Source: SIG78 sp045585955
Lineage (GTDB): Bacteria; Verrucomicrobiota; Lentisphaeria; Victivallales; Victivallaceae
Direction of reading: 5' to 3'
DNA length: 37,988 nucleotides
Assembly (NCBI GenBank): GCA_045585955.1
Contig: JAZMZK010000130.1
Coordinates: 1-37,988, forward strand
The translations under genes were made by a program, and so were the position numbers. Below the pieces are notes generated by a model. It made no database searches. It saw nothing but the letters and a program-made list of their open reading frames with translations, and was not told the DNA's origin. Positions 33,554-37,988 of the stretch are shown one piece after another (position 1 is the stretch's first letter; each line of letters opens with the position of its first letter).

Positions 33554-34603
33554 TTACTTGCGGTATGGTATTTCTCCGCATATCCAATCTTGGGGCATTT
33601 CCACAAACCGCTTGATTATTTTTTGCGACGGTGCGTAAATCAGTTCCCGCAAGGCCTCGTAAGCCAATGCTGTCAGGCTGTTGGTTTCCGGGGTTTTCAG
33701 CGTAACGCACCCCGGCATCTGCGGATTATTCAACCGATCCAATCCCAGCAGCAATGTCTGCTGCGGTATGTTGAAAACTTCACTTACTTGCGAAAAAACT
33801 TCCGACGGTAATTCCGACCACAAAATAAGTGCATCCGGCTCAATACTCTCTTTCCGGCAGAATGCAAGAAATTTTGCCAACTGCACATCCCGGCTGTCCC
33901 GCCAGTTCAAAAGCAGCCGGTCGCAGGGCAGTATAGCCAGATCTCTGGATTTTTTAAGTTTCAGCCAATTCTTCCGTGCCATGGAGTTGAACCCCTCCAC
34001 CCGGCCGGGAATAAGAAAAGCTATATTCTTGTAGCCCCGCTCCACTAATATATCCACCAGTTCCGAAAGGGGCTGAAAAAGATTGAACCCGATAAAGTTC
34101 AAGCGGCGGTTGAAAGGCAGCCGGTTGCAGGAAATAAAGGGTATATGTTTGCTTTCCAGATCCAGCACGATCTCTTCATTAAGCGTGCTGTTGGTAAAAA
34201 TCAATCCGTCAAAGCCGCTGTGCAAATGCTGAATATCCGAAATACTGTCCAGCACACTGTTGTGATACACCCACACCGGCTCAAAACCATCCTGCCGGAT
34301 CAATTCCAGTAACGGTGCCGCTCCGAGGGAAAACTCCGCATTTTTCTTTTCCGGCCAACGCCCCACCAGACCGATCTTGCCGCTGCGTAATTTACTGCGG
34401 TCGATCAGCAAACCGCCCCGGCGGCTTTCCATGTAGAGCAATCCGGAGTTTTCCAGTGCCCGCAACGCATTGGTCACAGTGCACTTGCCGCAACGATACA
34501 TTGCGGCAAGCTCCGGCGTGGTCGGCATTTTATCACCAAACACCCCGGATCTGATCTTCCGCTCCATATCGGAAGCTATGGCAGAAAAACGCATTGTCTG
34601 CAT
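33554..34603 (-). CDS. GntR-type transcriptional regulator with sugar-binding-like sensor domain
   Basis: A 349-residue regulator. A winged helix-turn-helix of the GntR type lies at about 5-65 (MPTTPELAAMYRCGKCTVTNALRALENSGLLYME). A LacI/periplasmic-binding-protein-like sensor follows (about 70-345; KIGLVGRW, GFDGLIFTNSTLN, ISCNRLPF, NIAFLIPGRVEGF). Such GntR/LacI hybrids control sugar operons. It is upstream of and in the same direction as the glycosidase-pseudopilin-esterase-GH123 genes and is the likely local regulator. The ATG 34603 start (GGGGA upstream) is preferred to TTG 34618. A strong promoter lies about 50 bases upstream. Confidence 0.85.
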   Translation of the reverse strand: MQTMRFSAIASDMERKIRSGVFGDKMPTTPELAAMYRCGKCTVTNALRALENSGLLYMESRRGGLLIDRSKLRSGKIGLVGRWPEKKNAEFSLGAAPLLELIRQDGFEPVWVYHNSVLDSISDIQHLHSGFDGLIFTNSTLNEEIVLDLESKHIPFISCNRLPFNRRLNFIGFNLFQPLSELVDILVERGYKNIAFLIPGRVEGFNSMARKNWLKLKKSRDLAILPCDRLLLNWRDSRDVQLAKFLAFCRKESIEPDALILWSELPSEVFSQVSEVFNIPQQTLLLGLDRLNNPQMPGCVTLKTPETNSLTALAYEALRELIYAPSQKIIKRFVEMPQDWICGEIPYRK

Positions 34604-34655
34604 GGCTGATTTCCCCAAAAATTACTCTTGCTAAAATCAATTTTTTTCGCGGAAT

Positions 34656-34684
34656 ATTATATATGAAAAATCAGTCATTTTCAA
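34656..34684 (-). promoter_or_regulatory. Strong predicted promoter of the regulator gene
   Basis: On the minus strand TTGAAA (34684-34679) and a perfect TATAAT (34661-34656) are 17 bases apart. The predicted start near 34649 leaves about 45 bases before the ATG. Confidence 0.65.
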
Positions 34685-34863
34685 GTGTATGACAGGGCTT
34701 TTTATTCTCAAAAACAACATGTCGGCATGATAAAACCCCATCCCGGCCGCAGCAGGCTCACACAACATAAAAAATCTGCTATTTTTCACAAATTCTGCAA
34801 AGTAAAAAAATCTGTGTTTCAAGCGACCTTATGATAAAGTTGCAGAATATCTGTGTAAAACAT

Positions 34864-34891
34864 TTGCATTTATAACTGTTTTAATTATCTT
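34864..34891 (+). promoter_or_regulatory. Predicted promoter of the 130-aa gene
   Basis: TTGCAT (34864-34869) and TATCTT (34886-34891) are 16 bases apart. The predicted start is near 34898, about 38 bases before the ATG. Confidence 0.4.
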
Positions 34892-34935
34892 ATATACAAT
34901 GAACTTTGATATTGCGGACCGCAAAAGGGGGTATT

Positions 34936-35328
34936 ATGCCGGATTGGGAAAAGATTTATAATTTCATTGCACGCAGAGAAGAGAACAATGATAATGCTGA
35001 TATCTTGAGTGAAATGCGCAGGCTGCCTCGAGAGGATTTGGAGGCATTCCGTTTGGCATTAGATCTCTTTGATTTGATGAAAGAATATAATATTACGCAG
35101 GAAGAAGCCCGGAATGTTTATGAATTCAAGGAAGATTTAAAAATCAATGACTGGCAGGAAGCCTGGCGCCTTTACAATGAGGGCGGTGTGATCCGTAGAG
35201 AACAAAACATTCCTGAAAATACCAGCGGTTATGTGATAAACCTAAACACCCTACTACATTTTCTACGATTTTCGCCCTTCGGACAGACAAAAATCCTCTC
35301 TGTTGTCCTTCTCTTTTTGCCCTTTTAA
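34936..35328 (+). CDS. Small acidic helical protein, 130 aa, odd C-terminus
   Basis: ATG 34936 follows AAAGGGGG. The first ~100 residues are helical and acidic (WEKIYNFIARREENNDNADILSEMRRL, then EYNITQEEARNVYEFKEDLKIND). From about residue 102 the sequence changes to a hydrophobic stretch (LNTLLHFLRFSPFGQTKILS, then VVLLFLPF) that looks unlike the rest and may be read from non-coding or inserted sequence. Truncation at the 3' end is therefore possible. No family is recognised. It is divergent from the regulator. Confidence 0.5.
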   Translation: MPDWEKIYNFIARREENNDNADILSEMRRLPREDLEAFRLALDLFDLMKEYNITQEEARNVYEFKEDLKINDWQEAWRLYNEGGVIRREQNIPENTSGYVINLNTLLHFLRFSPFGQTKILSVVLLFLPF

Positions 35329-35435
35329 GCCAGTCAGAAAATATACAGCGGCCCCGATCCGTTTCTAACGTTTTCAGGTGCAATTTTCGATCTACACAAG
35401 CTACATTGAGCGATTATTACCGTAGGATAAAGATG

Positions 35436-35554
35436 TATCTAATAGAGAAAAATAGCAAAACTTGCAAAAATCTCGAATAGATCGCTTGACAAACGCTGTC
35501 TAAAGGTGTATTCTAATAGAAAAAACAAGCAAAACTTGCAAAAATCTCGAATAG
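35436..35554 (+). repeat. Duplicated 45-bp leader before the AAA ATPase
   Basis: The segments 35436-35480 and 35509-35554 share nearly the same sequence, both ending GCAAAACTTGCAAAAATCTC then GAATAG. The second copy contains the -10 box and runs into the ATPase ribosome site. The first lacks a good -35 and leads nowhere. It may be a promoter duplication or a scar of insertion. Confidence 0.8.
35486..35514 (+). promoter_or_regulatory. Strong predicted promoter of the AAA ATPase
   Basis: TTGACA (35486-35491) and TATTCT (35509-35514) are separated by 17 bases. The predicted start is near 35521, about 46 bases before the ATG. Confidence 0.65.
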
Positions 35555-35566
35555 GAGCAAATGTTT

Positions 35567-36817
35567 ATGGAAATACAACGGCAATTTTACCTTGAGGAAC
35601 TGTTCCGCAAGCAGGGTAACGGTTTTGTCAAAATCATTACCGGATTGCGACGCTGCGGAAAATCTTACCTTCTGCGTACCATTTTCAAAAAACATCTGCT
35701 TTCCAATGGTACTGCTCCGGAGCAAATCGTGGAAATGGCATTTGATGAACGCGACAATAAAAAGTTTTGCGATCCGGATGTTTTTTATGAATTTGCCAAA
35801 GAGAAGCTCGCCCAACAGCCGGATACCATTTTCCTGCTTGACGAGATCCAGCTGCTTGGAAACTTCGAGTCTGTCCTCAATGGATTGCTCGGTAAAAATG
35901 CCGAAATCTACGCTACCGGCAGTAACGCCAAGTTTCTTTCCAAAGACATCATAACCGAGTTCCGAGGGCGTGGCGATGAGATCCACATGACTCCGCTGAC
36001 TTTTGCCGAGTATTTTTCCATTTTCAACGATGATAAAATCAGCCGGTTTCAGGAATATATGATCTACGGCGGTCTGCCATTGGTGGCTTTGGCTTCCTCT
36101 CCGGAAGATAAAATCGCCATTCTTAACACCCTTTATACCGAAACTTATCTGCGTGACATTGTGGGCAGAAACAAGATCCGGAAAGTTGCTGAACTGGAAA
36201 ACTTGTTGGATATCCTGGCTTCAACTATCGGCAGTCTGGTCAATCCGGAAAAATTACGCAAAACTTTCCACAGCGTCAAGAATTCCAAGATCACTGTTGA
36301 TACTATAAACAAGTACATTACTTTCCTGGAAGATGCCTATTTGCTTGAAGCTGCACAGCGTTACGACATCAAAGGTAAAGCGTATATCGCTACTCCGCAG
36401 AAATATTATTATTCTGACTTGGGTTTGCGCAACGCCCGTTTGAATTTCCGTCAGTTGGAAGAAGCTCACAGCATGGAAAACATCATCTACGACGAACTTC
36501 GCCACCGCAAATTCAATGTGGATATCGGGCAAGTTACCGTTAATGAAAAGAACCCTGCCGGTACTTACAGCCGCAAACAGCTTGAAGTTGATTTTGTTGC
36601 CAATAAAGGTTCAAAACGCTACTACATCCAGTCAGCATATATGATTCCGGATGCAGAAAAGCGTGAACAGGAGATCCGGTCACTTTTGAAAATTGATGAT
36701 TCCTTCAAAAAGATCGTTATTACCTCTCACGCTCCGGCTCCGCTGTATGACGACAACGGCATATTGACTATGAGTATTTACGATTTTCTACTGAATCCGG
36801 ATAGCTTGGAACAGTAA
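35567..36817 (+). CDS. AAA family ATPase with DUF4143 domain
   Basis: A 416-residue protein of the AAA_14-DUF4143 type. Walker A is TGLRRCGKSYLL (25-36) and Walker B is TIFLLDEIQ (87-95). ATGSNAKFLSKDI and the RGRGDEIHMTPLTFAEYF run are characteristic. The C-terminal half (about 200-410) is DUF4143, ending near YRKQLEVDFVANKG-type nuclease-like residues (EVDF), which recall PD-(D/E)xK folds. The family is common, mobile and strain-variable; its role is unclear. ATG 35567 is chosen because AGGAG lies nine bases before it, versus three before the ATG at 35561. Confidence 0.85.
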   Translation: MEIQRQFYLEELFRKQGNGFVKIITGLRRCGKSYLLRTIFKKHLLSNGTAPEQIVEMAFDERDNKKFCDPDVFYEFAKEKLAQQPDTIFLLDEIQLLGNFESVLNGLLGKNAEIYATGSNAKFLSKDIITEFRGRGDEIHMTPLTFAEYFSIFNDDKISRFQEYMIYGGLPLVALASSPEDKIAILNTLYTETYLRDIVGRNKIRKVAELENLLDILASTIGSLVNPEKLRKTFHSVKNSKITVDTINKYITFLEDAYLLEAAQRYDIKGKAYIATPQKYYYSDLGLRNARLNFRQLEEAHSMENIIYDELRHRKFNVDIGQVTVNEKNPAGTYSRKQLEVDFVANKGSKRYYIQSAYMIPDAEKREQEIRSLLKIDDSFKKIVITSHAPAPLYDDNGILTMSIYDFLLNPDSLEQ

Positions 36818-36944
36818 AGGTTATGAGCAATTGACTTTTGAGGAGGAAATCGCGCGGGTGTTACCTTCAGTTTTTGAAAAATCTGTGAAGTTTGAAAATT
36901 TAAACGCAGATCAATGGCAATATAGGTATGGCTGGTATTGCTAA
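36816..36944 (+). pseudogene. Coding remnant without a start
   Basis: An open frame of 42 codons beginning inside the ATPase stop codon reads KGYEQLTFEEEIARVLPSVF, then EKSVKFENLNADQWQYRYGW, and ends in a stop. It looks like the C-terminal end of a real protein but has no ATG; TTG 36831 is the best possible start. Its stop overlaps the stop of the minus-strand 60-aa gene. It could be the tail of a gene lost at a junction. Confidence 0.4.
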
Positions 36945-37123
36945 TAGTCCGTTATCCCCATTTTTTCAATCAGACAGGTCAGACTTTTGTCGTGCTGAGC
37001 CTGGCTGATCGCGCCGGTGGCAAGGAAAGTGTCCAGCAGATCCTTCTGGCGACGGAATAACTCCAGCTTCTTTTCGGCTGGGGATAAAGTGGCCCAATTA
37101 TCAGGCTTGCCAGCTTCCGTCAT
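36941..37123 (-). CDS. Small protein, 60 aa, downstream of metallophosphoesterase
   Basis: A short charged protein (LSPAEKKLELFRRQKDLLDTFL, then ATGAISQAQHDKSLTCLIEKMGI) predicted as two helices. I recall similar small proteins in Firmicutes gut mobile elements, but this is from memory and unverified. Its ATG directly follows the upstream stop (TAAATG), and GGAGG lies just ahead, so the two genes are coupled. Confidence 0.65.
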   Translation of the reverse strand: MTEAGKPDNWATLSPAEKKLELFRRQKDLLDTFLATGAISQAQHDKSLTCLIEKMGITDY

Positions 37124-37897
37124 TTATACCTCCAGCACAAAGGATTTCAGGTCGTCGTAATCGCTGCCGACGTTGACTCCCATGAAGCCGGGAACAACCT
37201 CTCCGATCACGCGCCGGTGGGTGTGGCCACAGATCAAATAGTTGTTATAAAGCGGATCAAATGGCAGATCGTGAACCAGGTCCTTCATGCCGGTATAAAA
37301 GCTGTAATGGCTCGGTTCGTGACCGTTCAGCCTGACGTGCGGAACGTGATGTGTGCAAAGCGCAGTCGGCATCCCCGGCTTCATACTGGCCCGGATCATG
37401 TCAACGTAATAAGCGTTAAATTCCATATAACGGCTTTCAACGTCGATGATCCGCCAGTCTTGCCAGCCGTCCCACTGGTCGATCCGCTGGTTCTCCCGAA
37501 TCCGCATGGACCCGTCGAAGAACAGCGTCCCGCCGACGAAATTCACTCCACCGAGTTCGACCGCACCGATCAGGTCGAGAAAAAAGATATTCGGGTCGGC
37601 TAGCGTCTGTTCTTTCAGCTTCGCCAGCGTGTCTTCAAAGGTGCGCCCCCAGAACTCGTGATTGCCCAGCGTGGCGACCACCGGGAGTTCGGCCGGGATG
37701 AACGTCCGCAGCGTTGCGGAAAGCAGGCGGACCTGTGCTGGGGAAACGGTGTCCCCCGTCACGATTACGGCATCCGGCGAAACCTCGGCCACAGTCGCCG
37801 CAATTTGCGCCGGAAACGGCAACAGATGCTTCCGGTCGATTGCCTCGACCACTGCGTCAGAGCGCAGATGAAGATCTGAAAGGCAGAGCAGTTTCAT
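37124..37897 (-). CDS. Calcineurin-like metallophosphoesterase
   Basis: A 257-residue two-metal phosphoesterase. Motifs in order: LSDLHLRSD (7-15), VTGDTVS (about 46-52), TLGNHEFWG (about 76-84), a CTHHVPHVR site (about 175) and ICGHTHRR (about 220). All metal ligand positions are present. No signal peptide. The ribosome site is GGAGGTAACGT before the ATG. Base composition is richer in G and C than genes upstream of 36,900. The substrate is unknown. Confidence 0.85.
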   Translation of the reverse strand: MKLLCLSDLHLRSDAVVEAIDRKHLLPFPAQIAATVAEVSPDAVIVTGDTVSPAQVRLLSATLRTFIPAELPVVATLGNHEFWGRTFEDTLAKLKEQTLADPNIFFLDLIGAVELGGVNFVGGTLFFDGSMRIRENQRIDQWDGWQDWRIIDVESRYMEFNAYYVDMIRASMKPGMPTALCTHHVPHVRLNGHEPSHYSFYTGMKDLVHDLPFDPLYNNYLICGHTHRRVIGEVVPGFMGVNVGSDYDDLKSFVLEV

Positions 37898-37971
37898 ACG
37901 TTACCTCCTCCATGATTCGATTCGTAATCCGCACTCCTCACGCGGCGGACCTTTCCTTCTCTGATTTTCAT
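37894..37971 (-). CDS. Possible 25-aa leader ORF
   Basis: ATG 37971 opens a 25-codon frame (MKIREGKVRRVRSADYESNH, then GGGNV) whose stop overlaps the metallophosphoesterase start (ATGA). The overlap suggests coupling, but an ORF this short can arise by chance. Confidence 0.35.
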   Translation of the reverse strand: MKIREGKVRRVRSADYESNHGGGNV

Positions 37972-37988
37972 TTTTTGGTTCCGTTATT

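Larger units (their letters stand above)
34604..34935. other. Divergent intergenic region, 332 bases
   Basis: It holds one strong minus promoter and one plausible plus promoter, and an inverted pair ATTCTGCAA (34792-34800) and TTGCAGAAT (34840-34848), 39 bases apart. The middle is AT-rich with a short GC-rich patch near 34740-34755. No coding sequence, tRNA or other RNA gene is recognised. Confidence 0.6.

Noticed and set aside
35144..35383. Minus-strand 79-codon frame opposite the end of the 130-aa gene, with a basic run (KRAKREGQQRGFLSVRRAKI)
   Set aside because: No start signal or recognisable family; it may only reflect the odd sequence at the junction.

Overview
The window is a 38 kb piece of a Gram-negative genome. 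It carries Kdo/LPS synthesis and export genes (kdsB, kdsA, kdsC, lptC/lptA-like, lptB), an FtsK translocase and a RodZ-like protein. It also has traits I associate with Lentisphaerota (Victivallales-type gut bacteria): a pseudopilin-like protein inside a carbohydrate operon, a DUF4091/GH123-like enzyme, a GntR-type regulator with a sugar-binding-like sensor domain, and Asp23/AmaP-like proteins beside LPS genes. This assignment is inferred from gene content; there is no rRNA or tRNA in the window to confirm it.

Layout. 1-248 holds tandem and helically phased short repeats. 249-6224 (minus strand) holds a DUF1846 protein, a GH28-like enzyme, a CE15-like esterase coupled to a UDP-glucuronate decarboxylase, and a small unknown gene. 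6225-6486 holds a second copy of the phased repeat element. 6487-8846 is grpE-dnaJ-smpB, tightly coupled. 8954-14422 is the Kdo/LPS transport operon kdsB-kdsA-kdsC-lptC/A-lptB, ending in a clear terminator. 14469-23560 (minus strand) holds a membrane protein, maf, an AmaP-like and an Asp23 protein, accC-accB, aroQ, a RodZ-like gene, ftsK and a class I glutamine amidotransferase-like hydrolase.

23849-26871 is a plus-strand island with three tiny two-helix membrane proteins, a pentapeptide-repeat protein, a gamma-glutamylcyclotransferase-like protein and a secreted protein. It ends in a strong two-way terminator, and I do not recognise it as a known system. 26936-34603 (minus strand) is a regulated carbohydrate locus: GntR-type regulator, TIM-barrel glycosidase-like protein, pseudopilin, esterase, and a GH123/DUF4091-like enzyme. 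It shows no SusC/SusD pair.

34936-37988 looks accessory. It has a small unknown gene with an odd C-terminus, a DUF4143-type AAA ATPase with a duplicated leader, a coding remnant, and a more GC-rich minus-strand segment (metallophosphoesterase plus small ORFs with strong GGAGG ribosome sites) that looks acquired from another lineage.

Best leads for something undescribed: (1) two intergenic elements of identical geometry with ACGG cores repeated every 10 bp between GGCGGCA and TGCCGCC arms, followed by CCGT cores at the same period; (2) the small-membrane-protein/pentapeptide island; (3) an expanded single-chain LptC/LptA-like protein; (4) a pseudopilin built into a carbohydrate operon.
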